The position numbers and the translations under genes are program-made. A stretch of 64,000 nt of DNA, taken from Palsa-506 sp963786975 (GTDB taxonomy: Bacteria > Actinomycetota > Actinomycetes > Streptosporangiales > Streptosporangiaceae). Under the pieces are notes generated by a model. It had not been told where the DNA came from. It ran no database searches and saw only the letters and a list, made by a program, of their open reading frames with translations. Below, one piece after another: positions 34,257 to 43,673 of this stretch; position 1 is the first letter of the stretch, and every line of letters starts with the position of its first letter. Where the stretch lies: positions 62,001 to 126,000 of the forward strand of contig CAWBBE010000006.1 in assembly GCA_963786975.1 (NCBI GenBank), read 5' to 3'.

Positions 34257-34431
34257 CTCCGGGCTCAGCGGCCGTTGTATTCGTCGTCGGTGACGTGCTC
34301 TCCGCAGTCCGCCTCCGGGCGCTGGTCTCCGGGGGGCGAGGGCTTCGGTGACGGAACGCTATCGCCGCGCTGGCCAAGGGCCGCTCAAGACCATTAGCTT
34401 TAACGGGCCTCCGATGGCCGGCCGCCGGCGG

Positions 34432-35307
34432 CTACTCGACGATCTTGGAGATCGGGATCTCCAGGATGTCCCTGGCGCCGGCCGCGCGCAGGGCCGGGAT
34501 CAGCGTGTTGACGCCCTTTTTCGGCACGACCGTCTCGACCGCGTGCATGTCGCCGCGGGCCAGCGAGGTGATCGTCGGCGATGTCATCGCTGGCATGATC
34601 CCGGTCACCGCGGCCAGCTCGGCCGCGCTGACGTTCAGCTTCAGCAGCACGCTGCCGCGCGCCTTGATCGCGCCCCGGAGCAGCAGCGCCACGTCCTCCA
34701 TCGCCGCCCGCCGGGCCGGGTCGGCGTACGCCTCGGCGTTGGCGACCAGCTCGGTGTAGCTGGTCAGCAGGGTATGCAGGATCTTCAGGCCGTTCCGGCG
34801 CAGCGACGAGCCGGTCTCGGTCAGGTCCACGATCGCGTCCACGATGTCCGGCACCTTCGCCTCGGTGGCGCCGTAGGAGGGGATTACCCTGGCCTTGATC
34901 CCGCTGGCCTCGAGGAACCGCCGGGTCAGGCCGGGGAACTCGGTGGAGATCTTGATCCCGTCCGGCAGGTCCGCCACCGAGTCCCAGCCGGCGTTGGCCG
35001 GCACCGCGAGGACCACCCGCACCGGGTCGCCGGTGGCCTTGGAGTACTGCAGCTCGCCGAGCGAGACGACATCGGCGCCGGTCTCGGCGATCCAGTCGCG
35101 GCCGGTGATGCCGAAATCGAACAGGCCCTGCTCCAGGTAGGACGGGATCTCCTGCGGGCGCAGGAACCTGACCCGGCCGATCCGCGGATCGTCGATCGAC
35201 GCGTGGTAGTCACGGTCTGACGAGCGGCGCACCGTCAGGTCAGCGGCGTCGAAGAGGTCAAGGGTGGCCCGTTCGAGCGAGCCCTTAGGCAGCACGAGGG
35301 AAAGCAC
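34432..35307 (-). CDS. hisG: ATP phosphoribosyltransferase (long form)
   Basis: A 291-residue HisG, first and feedback-regulated step of histidine synthesis. LVLPKGSLERATLDLF, GITGRDWIAETG, the PRPP-binding DAIVDLTETGSSLRRNGLKI and a C-terminal ACT-like regulatory domain (KLNVSAAELAAVTGIMPAM) mark the long type. GTG 35307 or 35319 may be the start. It lies about 2.1 kb upstream of hisD on the same strand, separated by unrelated genes, and the customary hisE is not adjacent. Confidence 0.95.
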   Translation of the reverse strand: MLSLVLPKGSLERATLDLFDAADLTVRRSSDRDYHASIDDPRIGRVRFLRPQEIPSYLEQGLFDFGITGRDWIAETGADVVSLGELQYSKATGDPVRVVLAVPANAGWDSVADLPDGIKISTEFPGLTRRFLEASGIKARVIPSYGATEAKVPDIVDAIVDLTETGSSLRRNGLKILHTLLTSYTELVANAEAYADPARRAAMEDVALLLRGAIKARGSVLLKLNVSAAELAAVTGIMPAMTSPTITSLARGDMHAVETVVPKKGVNTLIPALRAAGARDILEIPISKIVE

Positions 35308-35554
35308 GGCGGCTGGCACCTTTCGGGGGGCGGCGGGCAGGACGAGGTCGACCCTGCCGACTCTATTGCCTGGCCAGTGCCGCTGCCCGGGCCGGCTGGC
35401 CGCCGTCCGTGCTGCGCAGGTCACCGGCGGTCCACCGGCGCGGCAGCATCAGCCGGGCGCCGCGGCCGGGCACGGCCGGCCCGCTGACCGCGCCGGCCCC
35501 GTCGGGTGGCGCGGCCCGGCCGGCTGCGCGACGCGGCTCATCGCGGTCCGCGAT

Positions 35555-36527
35555 TCAGCTGTGCCCCGAGATGCGGTGCGGCACGTACGGCTTCTCCAGC
35601 TGGCTTATCTCGTCGGGGGTGAGCCGGATGCCGATGGCGGCGATCGCGTCATCGAGGTGCTGCGGCCTGGTCGCGCCGACGATGGGGGCGGTCACGCCCG
35701 GGCGGCTGGCCAGCCAGGCCAGCGCGATCTGCGCGCGCGGCACGCCGCGGGCGGCCGCGACCCTGGCCACCTGCTCGACGATCAGCCGGTCCTCGGCGGC
35801 GTACAGGCGCTGGCCGAAGCGGTCGGTCTCGCTGCGGGCGGTCGCCGTGTCCCAGTCCCTGGTCAGCCGCCCGCGGGCCAGCGGGCTCCACGGGATGACG
35901 CCGATGCCCTGGTCGGCGCAGAGCGGCAGCATCTCCCGCTCTTCCTCCCGGTACAGCAGGTTGTAGTGGTTCTGCATGGTGGCGAACCTGGTCCAGCCGT
36001 GCTGCCTGGCCAGGTACAGCGCCTTGGCGAACTGCCAGGCATACATCGATGAGGCGCCGATGTAGCGTGCCTTGCCCGCCTTGACGACGTCGTGCAGGGC
36101 CTCCAGGGTCTCCTCGACCGGCGACCGACGGGTCCCGGCGGTGAATCTGGTACAGGTCGACGTAGTCGGTGCCGAGCCTGGCCAGGCTGGCGTCGATCGC
36201 GATCATGATGGCCTTGCGGGACAGGCCGCCCCCGTTCGGTCCCGGCCGCATCCGCCCTTGCACCTTGGTGGCCAGCACGATCTCGTCCCGGCGGCCGAAG
36301 TCCCGCAGCGCGCGGCCGGTGATCTCCTCGCTGGAGCCGGCCGAGTACACGTTCGCGGTGTCGAAGAAATTTATCCCGGCCTCGATGGCCTGGCGGAAGA
36401 ACGGGCGGCTGGTCTCCTCGTCCAGGGACCACGGGTGCGGTCCGCGACCCGGCTCGCCGTAACTCATGCAGCCCAGGCAGACCCGCGACACGTCCAGGCC
36501 GGTCGAGCCGAGCTTCACGTACTCCAT
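35555..36527 (-). pseudogene. Aldo/keto reductase (YajO/AKR11-like), frame broken once
   Basis: The first frame from ATG 36527 (AAGGGAG upstream) gives MEYVKLGSTGLDVSRVCLGC, FFDTANVYSAGSSEEITGRA, LATKVQGRM and DYVDLYQIHR, covering Asp, Tyr, Lys and His of the tetrad. The frame is then lost. A second frame resumes after about 36122 as VEETLEALHDVVKAGKARYI and continues through MYAWQFAKALYLARQHGWTR to the stop at 35555. Removing one base near 36122 restores DPSVPVEETLEAL. Otherwise full length (about 323 residues) with no decay, so a sequencing indel is likely. Confidence 0.75.
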
Positions 36528-36543
36528 GCGCGCTCCCTTGGCG

Positions 36544-38272
36544 CTAGCTGCGGTCTTCGCGCGGGCGGGCGCCCGCGGCCCGGACGATGATGCCCTGCCA
36601 GGGTGGCAGCGTGATGTCCCCGGCGGCAGGCCGGGCCGCCCCGGTCGTGGACAGCAGGATCTGCCCACCCGGATCCTGACATGTCACCGGGCGGTCAGCG
36701 AAATTCGCCAGCACGGTCAGTTCCCCGGCCCGGTACGCCCAGCAGCCCGGCGGCGCGGGCAGCGGCTGGTAGCCGGCCAGCCCGGGGCCGGCTTCCGCGC
36801 GCCGGATGCCGATCAGCTCGCGGCAGAAGCTCAGCACCGAGCCCGGATCATCGCGCTGGCCGGCCACGCTGATCGCGGCGCTGTGGCCGGACGGCAGCCA
36901 CGGCCTGCTGGCGGTCGTGAACCCGCCGGCGGCCGAGTCGTCCCACTGCATCGGGGTGCGGGCCCGGTCCCGGTTGCCGTGCCAGCCGGTGGCGTCCGCG
37001 CGGCCAGGCGCTCCCGCCGTGCTGCCCGGTGCCGCCGTGCGGGCCGGTGCCGCCGTGCTGGCCGGTGCCGCCGTGCTGGCCGGTGCCGCCGTGCTGGCCG
37101 GTGCCGCCGCTGCCGCGGGACATCTTGTCCTGCTGCAGCGCCAGCGGGACGTCGACATCGGTCATCCCGATCTCGTCCCCGTAGTAGAGCACCATGGCCC
37201 CGGGCAGGGTGCCGAGCACCAGCAGGGCAAGCCGGACCTTCCGCTGGTCCCCGTCGCACCACCGGGTCGGGAACCTGCCCACATCGTGGTTCGACGCCGT
37301 CCATACCGGACAGGCCGCGGGCGGCAGCGCGGCCAGCGTCCGGGCCACGACGGCGGACAGGTCCGGCGCGGCCAGGCTGGCGAACACGAACGGGAAATTG
37401 AAGGCCAGCTGCAGCTGGTCATCGTGGCCGTAGAAGTCGGCCAGCCGGCCCGGGTCGCGCACCCAGGTCTCGCCGAGCAGCAGCCGGGGGGCCGGGTAGC
37501 TGTCCGCGATCCGCCGCCAGTCGCGGTAGACCTGGTGCGTCTCCGGCCGATTCGCGTTGTAGGCCTGCTGCTGGCCGAATCTGCCGGCCAGCGGGTCCCC
37601 GCTGAGCTCCGGCGGGTTGTCGCGCAGTTCCGCGTCCTTATAGAGGCCATGCGCCACGTCGATCCGGAACCCGGCCACGCCCCGGTCGAACCAGAACCGG
37701 AGTATCTCCCGGAATTCCTCGTGCACCCGGGGCTGCCACCAGTTCAGGTCCGGCTGGCCGGGCAGGAAGTTATGCAGGTAGTACTGCTTCGTGGGCTGAT
37801 GCCAGGTCCAGGCCGAGCCGCCGGTGGCATTCAGCCAGTTCGTCGGCGGGCCGCCGCCGGCCCCCGGGTCGGCCCAGACGTAGTAATCCCGGTGCCCGGA
37901 ATCCTGGCCGCCCGCCGCGTCGACGAACCAGGGATGGGCCGAGCTGGTGTGGTTCGGCACCAGGTCGAGCAGCACCCGCATGCCGCGCTGCCCGGCCTCC
38001 GCGATCAGCCGGTCCATATCGTCGAGGGTGCCGAGCTCGGGATGGACGCCCAGGTAGTCGGAGACGTCGTAGCCCCAGTCCTCGTCCGGTGACGGCATCG
38101 TCGGGGACAGCCAGATGCCGTCGACGCCGAGCCAGGACAGGTAGTCGAGCCTGGCGATCACGCCGCCGATGTCGCCGTAGCCGTCGCCGTCGGTGTCCAG
38201 CCAGGACCGGACATACAGCTGGTAGAGCACCGCGCCATGCCACCAGCGCTGCGTGCCGTCCGTGCTATTCAT
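36544..38272 (-). pseudogene. GH13 alpha-glucosidase/oligo-1,6-glucosidase, frame broken once
   Basis: From ATG 38272 (AGGAGA upstream) the catalytic barrel is complete: VLYQLYVRSWLDTDGDGYGD, LLDLVPNHTSSAHPWF, nucleophile Asp in GVAGFRIDVAHGL, acid/base Glu in LLLGETWV and transition-state SNHDVGR. After LYYGDEIGMTDVDVP the frame runs into an 18-bp repeat array, and the rest (GNRDRARTPMQWDDSAAGG, then the C-terminal beta domain, stop 36544) is in another frame, so the indel lies between about 36990 and 37130. Likely hydrolyses maltose or isomaltose oligosaccharides, fitting the nearby sugar importer. Sequencing error, repeat slippage or true mutation are all possible. Confidence 0.78.
37013..37110 (-). 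repeat. 18-bp tandem repeats (GGTGQH) inside the alpha-glucosidase gene
   Basis: At least five, probably six, 18-bp units encode Gly-Gly-Thr-Gly-Gln/Pro-His in the frame of the catalytic domain. The array is inserted in the loop between the conserved DVDVP and TPMQW segments, where homologues have only a short linker. Confidence 0.9.
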
Positions 38273-38375
38273 CAGTCTCCTGGTCGCCGGCGGCCGCCCG
38301 GGCCGGATCTCGTTGCGGGCACGATATGCCCGCAGGCCAGGCACGCCTTGCTTCTGGCCGGGTACGGCAACGACA

Positions 38376-38789
38376 ATGGACAGCGTGACTGGCCATGTAA
38401 TCGAACTGGTGATCATTATCCTGCTGCCGACGGCGGCCGGATACGCGATCATCGGCGCGTTCCGCGGGGCCGGCTGGGCGGCCAGATACCGCAACGAGCG
38501 GCGGCACCGGCTGGACGCCCCTTCCGAGCCGATCGAACGGCTCACCGCCAACCTGCGCCGGCTGCGCGCGGAGCTCGACGCGACCGAGACCCGGACGAAC
38601 GTGCCGGCCAAGAACCAGCGCCTCAAGGCGCTGCGTGGCGCTTACCTCGACGCGCTGCGCACCGCCTGCGCACGGCTTGAGGTCAGCCCGCCGTCCGGCG
38701 GTGACCGGGCGCCGCTCACGGAGGTCTACCGGGTGGAGGCGGCGCTGCGGGAACGCGGCCTGGACGTCCGGCAGCCGGTCGCGACCTGA
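38376..38789 (+). CDS. Conserved actinobacterial membrane-anchored protein, 137 aa
   Basis: An N-terminal transmembrane helix (HVIELVIIILLPTAAGYAII) is followed by a charged helical domain: LTANLRRLRAELDATETR, AKNQRLKALRGAYLDALRTA and VYRVEAALRERGLDV. This layout (one helix, then a cytosolic E/R-rich bundle ending in VEAALRxRGLD) matches a conserved uncharacterised actinobacterial family. Divergent from the alpha-glucosidase. Function unknown. Confidence 0.7.
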   Translation: MDSVTGHVIELVIIILLPTAAGYAIIGAFRGAGWAARYRNERRHRLDAPSEPIERLTANLRRLRAELDATETRTNVPAKNQRLKALRGAYLDALRTACARLEVSPPSGGDRAPLTEVYRVEAALRERGLDVRQPVAT

Positions 38790-38915
38790 TCGCGCCCGGT
38801 CCCGGCCGCCGCTGGCCGGCCGCACGGGCGGCGGGCGCACGGGATGCGGGCGCGCGGGATGCGGGCGCGCGGGATGTGCGGTCGCCGCACGGCCCGGCCC
38901 GCGTACCATCGGAGA

Positions 38916-39617
38916 GTGGTCTGCGTACTCGCCGTCGCCGACGAGGTCGATGAGGCCCTGTACGCGGATCTGCGCCCGGCGCGCGCGGCCCAGCTGATCG
39001 TCGCGTGCGGAGATCTGCCGTTCGAGTACCTGGGCTACCTGATGAACGGACTCGACGTGCCGCTGGTGTTCGTCCCGGGCAACCATGACCCTGATCTGTC
39101 CGGATACCGGTGCTCGCAGGCCGGCCTGACCATGCGGGCCGGGATGCCGGTGCGGACGCCCTGGCCGGACGGCGCGGTCAACGCCGACGGCAGGATCGTC
39201 GACGCCGCCGGGCTCCGGCTGGCCGGGCTGGGCGGCTGCCGCCGTTACAGCAGCGGGCCGAATCAGTACACCGACCGGCAGCAGGCGCGGCGGTCCAGGT
39301 CGCTCCGCCGCCGGGCGGACTGGCAGCGGCTGCGCGGCGGGCGGCACGTCGATGTGCTGCTGACGCACGCGCCGCCGCGGGGCGTCGGCGACGGCGCCGA
39401 CCCGCCGCACCAGGGGTTCGCCGCCCTGCATAGCCTGGTCGCCGCGGTCCAGCCGGGCGTGCTGCTGCACGGGCACGTGCTGCGCTGCGATGCCAGCACA
39501 CCGGGCCGGCGTCTCGGGCGCACCGCCGTGCGCAATGTCATCGGGCGGCACTTGCTCGACATCCGGCCCGGCGGCGAAACCGCCGAACTGCATCCCGGGG
39601 ACCGTCATGCCAGCTGA
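38916..39617 (+). CDS. Metallophosphoesterase
   Basis: A 233-residue calcineurin-like phosphoesterase. Motifs: N-terminal VLAVADEVDEALYADL, CGDLPFEYLGYL, FVPGNHDPDLSG (GNHD), VLLTHAPPRGVGD and LLHGHVLRCD. The first Asp-x-His of the family is replaced by the ADEVDE form seen in a bacterial subgroup. GTG 38916 is the likely start, though GGAGA is only two bases away. Overlaps the following ParB-like gene by 11 nt, so the two products are probably linked functionally. Substrate unknown. Confidence 0.85.
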   Translation: MVCVLAVADEVDEALYADLRPARAAQLIVACGDLPFEYLGYLMNGLDVPLVFVPGNHDPDLSGYRCSQAGLTMRAGMPVRTPWPDGAVNADGRIVDAAGLRLAGLGGCRRYSSGPNQYTDRQQARRSRSLRRRADWQRLRGGRHVDVLLTHAPPRGVGDGADPPHQGFAALHSLVAAVQPGVLLHGHVLRCDASTPGRRLGRTAVRNVIGRHLLDIRPGGETAELHPGDRHAS

Positions 39618-40449
39618 GACCGGATTCCCGCGGTCGGATGTCGAGAACGATTTCCTCCGCGCCCGGCGGCGGCAGGTGCTGGCCAGGCTGGCGCACCGGC
39701 TGCGCAGGGAACCCGATGACGTCAACCTGATCATGCCGTTCGATGAGGTGGTCGCCGCGCTTGGCCGGCGCGGCGAGCGGTCGCTCGGGCTGCAGACGAT
39801 CCAGCTGGACACGGTGGTAGGCACGGTTGACTCGAGCCGTGACTTCGACCGTCATTTCCGTCCTACCTCCAGCCGGGTGCGGGAGCGGTGGGAGCGGCTC
39901 GCGCTGGCCCAGCGGCGCGGCGAGCCGATCCCGCCGATCGACGTCTACCGCGTCGGCGACCTGCATTTCGTCATCGATGGGCACCACCGGGTCTCGATCG
40001 CGCTGGCCACCGGGCAGCAGACGATCGACGCGTACGTCACCGAGGTACTGACCGTGATGCCGGCCACCGGCATCCGCAGCCGGGCCGACCTGCTGATGAA
40101 GAGCGACGATCGACTGTTCCGGTCGCGGGTACCGCTGCCCGCCCAGGCTTACGCCAAGATCAAGTTCACCAGCCCGTGGTCGTACACCGAACTCGGCGAG
40201 AGCGTGGAGGCCTGGGGGTTTCGGTGCATGCAGGCCAAGCACCGGTTCATGAACCGCGCCGAGGTCGCGCAGCACTGGCTCGCCGAGGAATACCGGCCGG
40301 TCGTGCGCATGCTCCGGTCGGCGGAGCTGATCGGCTCCGGCACCGAGGCCGAGGCCTACCTGCGCGTGGCCCGCGAGCGATACCGGCTGATGCGGACTCA
40401 CGAATGGAACGACGAGGTCATCGAGCGCCTGCGGCGGGAGATCAGGTAG
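39607..40449 (+). CDS. ParB/Srx-like domain protein
   Basis: 280 residues. The central segment IPPIDVYRVGDLHFVIDGHH, then RVSIALATGQQTIDAYVTEV, is the ParB/sulfiredoxin nuclease-like nucleotide-binding fold (xDGHHRVxxA). There is no ParB helix-turn-helix; instead a helical C-terminal region (SYTELGESVEAWGFRCMQAK, HWLAEEYRPVVRMLRSAELI) follows. ParB-fold proteins bind CTP or ATP. ATG 39607 lies within the metallophosphoesterase gene. Ends 8 nt inside the convergent ABC ATPase gene. Role unknown; not a chromosome-segregation ParB. Confidence 0.75.
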   Translation: MPAETGFPRSDVENDFLRARRRQVLARLAHRLRREPDDVNLIMPFDEVVAALGRRGERSLGLQTIQLDTVVGTVDSSRDFDRHFRPTSSRVRERWERLALAQRRGEPIPPIDVYRVGDLHFVIDGHHRVSIALATGQQTIDAYVTEVLTVMPATGIRSRADLLMKSDDRLFRSRVPLPAQAYAKIKFTSPWSYTELGESVEAWGFRCMQAKHRFMNRAEVAQHWLAEEYRPVVRMLRSAELIGSGTEAEAYLRVARERYRLMRTHEWNDEVIERLRREIR

Positions 40450-41761
40450 CCGCCTGACCTGGGCTGGCATGCCGCGGGCTGGCCTCGCTTGGGCTGGCTT
40501 CGCCCGGGCTGACCTCGGCCGGGCTGGCCTGGTCCGCGGTGACCTGCCCCGGGGTGGCAGTGCCGCTCCCGCCGCGTTCGCTGCGCAGCGTCAGGTTCCT
40601 GCCGGTGTCCGGGTCGAAGATGTGCATCGACCGCAGGTCAGCCCATAGCTCGGCTGCTTCTCCCTCGCGGATCCGGGTAACCGGATCCAGCCGCGCGGTT
40701 ACCGTCTCGTCGCTGGCGACGACGTCGCCCTTGCCGGAATCCTGAGCGAGATCCGCGAGCTGGTCGACCTTGGCTGACAGTCCGCTGTCCTGGGTGAAGT
40801 AGATGAAGACGTCCGAGCCCATCGACTCGACCACGTCGATGGTGGCGCGGAACGTGACTCCGTGGTCCCGCAGCTCCGGCTTGACCAGCGATGCGTCCTC
40901 GAAGTTCTCCGGGCGGATGCCGACGATTACCTGGCGGCCCGCATTCGCGCGCTCCACGGCCTGCCTCAGCTGCGGGGTCAGCGGAAGGCTGCCAAGGCTG
41001 GTGCGGACGCTGCCCTCCTCGAGCGTGCCGGCCATGAAGTTCATCGCGGGCGAGCCGATGAAGCCGGCCACGAAGAGATTGACCGGGTCCGCGTACAGCT
41101 CATGCGGCGAGCCGACCTGCTGCAGGATGCCGCTGCGCATGACGGCGAGCCGGTCGCCCAGCGTCATGGCCTCGGTCTGGTCGTGCGTGACGTACACCAT
41201 CGTGGTGCCGAGCCGCTTCTGCAGCTTGGACACCTCGGTCCGGGTTTGCACGCGCAGCTTGGCGTCCAGGTTGGACAGCGGCTCGTCCATCAGGAAGACG
41301 GACGGGTCGCGGACGATCGCCCGGCCCATCGCGACCCGCTGCCGCTGGCCGCCGGACAGGTTGGCCGGCCTGCGCTCAAGGTGCTGGGTCAGGTCAAGAA
41401 TCCGGGCCGCCTCGTTGACCTTCTCATCGATGGTAGCCTGCGGCGTCTTGGCCAGCTTGAGCGCGAAGCCCATGTTCTCCCGGACCGTCATGTGCGGGTA
41501 GAGCGCGTAACTCTGGAAGACCATCGCGATGTCACGGTCTTTCGGCGCGGCGTTGTTGACCACCTTGCCGCCAATCCGGAGCTCACCCTCGGTGATGTCC
41601 TCCAGCCCGGCGATCATGTTGAGAGTCGTCGACTTGCCGCAGCCGGACGGGCCGACCAGGATGACGAACTCGCCGTCGGCGATGTCCAGGCTGATCTTGT
41701 CGACCGCCAGCGCCCCGTCGGGAAACCGCTTGGTGACGTTATCCAGGATGATTTCAGCCAC
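40442..41761 (-). CDS. sugC: Sugar ABC transporter ATPase (SugC/MsmK/UgpC type)
   Basis: A 439-residue importer ATPase: Walker A LVGPSGCGKSTTLNM, Q-loop MVFQSYALYPHMTVREN, signature LSGGQRQRVAMGRA, Walker B VFLMDEPLSNLDAKLR, then a C-terminal MOBE/OB regulatory domain (GIRPENFEDASL). GTG 41761 has AGAGGGAG upstream. The tail after about residue 405 is an ASPGE/ASPSE-type five-residue repeat of no known role. Energises the LpqY-SugAB-like permease encoded upstream. Confidence 0.9.
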   Translation of the reverse strand: MAEIILDNVTKRFPDGALAVDKISLDIADGEFVILVGPSGCGKSTTLNMIAGLEDITEGELRIGGKVVNNAAPKDRDIAMVFQSYALYPHMTVRENMGFALKLAKTPQATIDEKVNEAARILDLTQHLERRPANLSGGQRQRVAMGRAIVRDPSVFLMDEPLSNLDAKLRVQTRTEVSKLQKRLGTTMVYVTHDQTEAMTLGDRLAVMRSGILQQVGSPHELYADPVNLFVAGFIGSPAMNFMAGTLEEGSVRTSLGSLPLTPQLRQAVERANAGRQVIVGIRPENFEDASLVKPELRDHGVTFRATIDVVESMGSDVFIYFTQDSGLSAKVDQLADLAQDSGKGDVVASDETVTARLDPVTRIREGEAAELWADLRSMHIFDPDTGRNLTLRSERGGSGTATPGQVTADQASPAEVSPGEASPSEASPRHASPGQAAT

Positions 41762-41784
41762 TGTAACTCCCTCTAGATTCTCAG

Positions 41785-42624
41785 CTAGCCCTTGACCGCG
41801 CCTGATGTCAGCCCAGCGACGATCCGGCGCTGGAAGAACAGCACGAAGATGATGATCGGGATGGTGATGACTACCGCGGCGGCCGCGATGGGGCCGGTCG
41901 GAACCGTGAACTGCGAGCTGCCGCTGAGGTAGGCCAGCGACGCGGGCGCCGTCCGGGCCGCGATGGTCGAGGTGAACGAGATCGCCATCAGGAACTCGTT
42001 CCAGCAGGCGAGGAAGACCAGGATCGCCGTGGTGACCATTCCCGGTGCGGCCAGCGGTGCGATGACCCTGGTGAACGCCTGGAACGGCGTGGCCCCGTCG
42101 ACCTTGGCGGCCTTCTCGAGCTCCCATGGGATCTCACGGAAGAACGCCGACAGCGTGTAGATGCCGAGCGGCAGGCCGAACGCCACGTAGGGGATGATCA
42201 GGCCGGGCCAGGTGTTGAACAGGCCGATCGCTCGCTCGATCGCGAACAGCGGGGTCACCAGGGCGATGATCGGGAACATCGCGATCAGCAGCGACATCCC
42301 GATCAGCAGCGCCTTGCCGGGGAACCGCAGCCGCGCGACCGCGTAGGCCGCCATCGAGGCCAGCACGACGGAGATGAGCGTGGCGATGAGGCCGATGCCG
42401 ATCGAGTTGCCCAGCGGCCGGACGAACGCCGACGTCTTCAGGATCTGGGTGTAGTTCCCCCACGTCCATTGCGCGGGAATGAAGGAGGGATCGAGGATAG
42501 CCGTGGGCGTCTTGAAGGACAGCGAGACCATCCAGAGCACCGGGATCAGCGCCAGCGCCACGACGACGAAGTTGGCCGTTCCCCAGCCGGTCTTCTGCCG
42601 GGGCGTTGTGGTTACAGCAGCCAT
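41785..42624 (-). CDS. sugB: Sugar ABC transporter permease (SugB/MalG type)
   Basis: 279 residues, six transmembrane helices (NFVVVALALIPVLWMVSLSF, ALLIGMSLLIAMFPIIALVT and others). The EAA loop EKAAKVDGATPFQAFTRVIA, which contacts the ATPase, is intact. Seven nt from sugA, 23 nt from sugC. Confidence 0.92.
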   Translation of the reverse strand: MAAVTTTPRQKTGWGTANFVVVALALIPVLWMVSLSFKTPTAILDPSFIPAQWTWGNYTQILKTSAFVRPLGNSIGIGLIATLISVVLASMAAYAVARLRFPGKALLIGMSLLIAMFPIIALVTPLFAIERAIGLFNTWPGLIIPYVAFGLPLGIYTLSAFFREIPWELEKAAKVDGATPFQAFTRVIAPLAAPGMVTTAILVFLACWNEFLMAISFTSTIAARTAPASLAYLSGSSQFTVPTGPIAAAAVVITIPIIIFVLFFQRRIVAGLTSGAVKG

Positions 42625-42631
42625 GACCGGG

Positions 42632-43579
42632 TCACCTCTTTCCTATGTCCGTGCCGGGGGCCGCGGTGCCGAAGCCCTTGATGAACACGGCGGCGATGAT
42701 CACCACGCAGATGAAGATCAGGATGGAGATCGCCGACCCGATCCCCAGGTTCAGCGCCTTGAACAGGTTGTCCCAGCCGAGGATCGAGACCGATTCGGTG
42801 CCGTTGTTGCCCTGCGTGAGGATGAAGATGTTGTCGAATATCCGGAACGAGTCCAGCGTCCGGAATAGCAGCGCGACCAGGATCGCGGGCTTCATCAGCG
42901 GCACCGTGATCTTGATGAAGCGCTGCCACCCGGTGGCGCCGTCCACCTTGGCGGCCTTCTGCAGGTCCTCGGGCACCAGCGAGAGCCCGGCCAGCAGCAG
43001 CAGCCCCATGAACGGCGTGGTCTTCCAGATCTCCGCCAGGATGATCACCGCGATCGCCTTGTACTGGGAAGTCAGCGGTGCGCTGTTGTTGAACAGCGCG
43101 GACAGGTAACCCTGCCCTGGTGTCCAGGCGTACTGCCAGCCGTAGGCGGCGGCGACCGTGACGATCCCGTAGGGGATGAGCGCGGCCGTGCGGACCGTGC
43201 CCCGGCCGAACAGCGTCCGGTACATGACCAGGGCCAGGATCATGCCGAGCACCAGCGTGATGGCGACCGAGACGACGGTGATGAGCACCGTGATCCACAG
43301 CGCCTGCCACCAGTACGGGGAGCTGAGCACCGCGGCGTAGTTGCTGAAGCCGACGAACTTGACGGCGTTCGGGAGTTCCAGGTTGTAGCGCTGCAGCGAC
43401 AGCCAGATGGCGTAGCCGACCGGGTAGGCGGTGACGGCGATCATCACGATGACCGCTGGGGCGCACAGCAGCCAGCCGAGCCTGCGCTCGGCCCGCGCGC
43501 CTTCCGACAGCTGCGGCTTGCGCCTGGCCGGCGCATCCGCTGCCGCGCCGGCGGTGACCGTCTGGGTATTGGTGCTCAT
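42632..43579 (-). CDS. sugA: Sugar ABC transporter permease (SugA/MalF type)
   Basis: 315 residues with six or more helices (LLCAPAVIVMIAVTAYPVGY, MILALVMYRTLFGRG, VIILAEIWKTTPFMGLLLLA) and the EAA loop QKAAKVDGATGWQRFIKITV. GGAAAGGAAAGG precedes ATG 43579. Pairs with SugB to form the translocation pore. Confidence 0.92.
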   Translation of the reverse strand: MSTNTQTVTAGAAADAPARRKPQLSEGARAERRLGWLLCAPAVIVMIAVTAYPVGYAIWLSLQRYNLELPNAVKFVGFSNYAAVLSSPYWWQALWITVLITVVSVAITLVLGMILALVMYRTLFGRGTVRTAALIPYGIVTVAAAYGWQYAWTPGQGYLSALFNNSAPLTSQYKAIAVIILAEIWKTTPFMGLLLLAGLSLVPEDLQKAAKVDGATGWQRFIKITVPLMKPAILVALLFRTLDSFRIFDNIFILTQGNNGTESVSILGWDNLFKALNLGIGSAISILIFICVVIIAAVFIKGFGTAAPGTDIGKR

Positions 43580-43673
43580 CGGCCCTTTCCTTTCCTCCCG
43601 GCCGGGCCGCTGCCCGCGCCGTGGCGGCTCAGCGGTAGCCGGTTCGCTTCTCCGCCCGCTGCGCGTGCGCCGC

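Noticed and set aside
34265..34385. Short minus-strand frame ending CGEHVTDDEYNGR
   Set aside because: Opens after an in-frame stop with no start codon and matches no family I recognise; possibly a remnant but not supportable.
38265..39824. 519-codon minus-strand frame opposite the membrane protein and phosphoesterase genes
   Set aside because: Shadow frame in high-GC DNA; the plus-strand proteins have clear family motifs.
40862..41776. Plus-strand frame of about 300 codons opposite sugC
   Set aside because: Reverse complement of a clear ABC ATPase gene; composition typical of a shadow frame.
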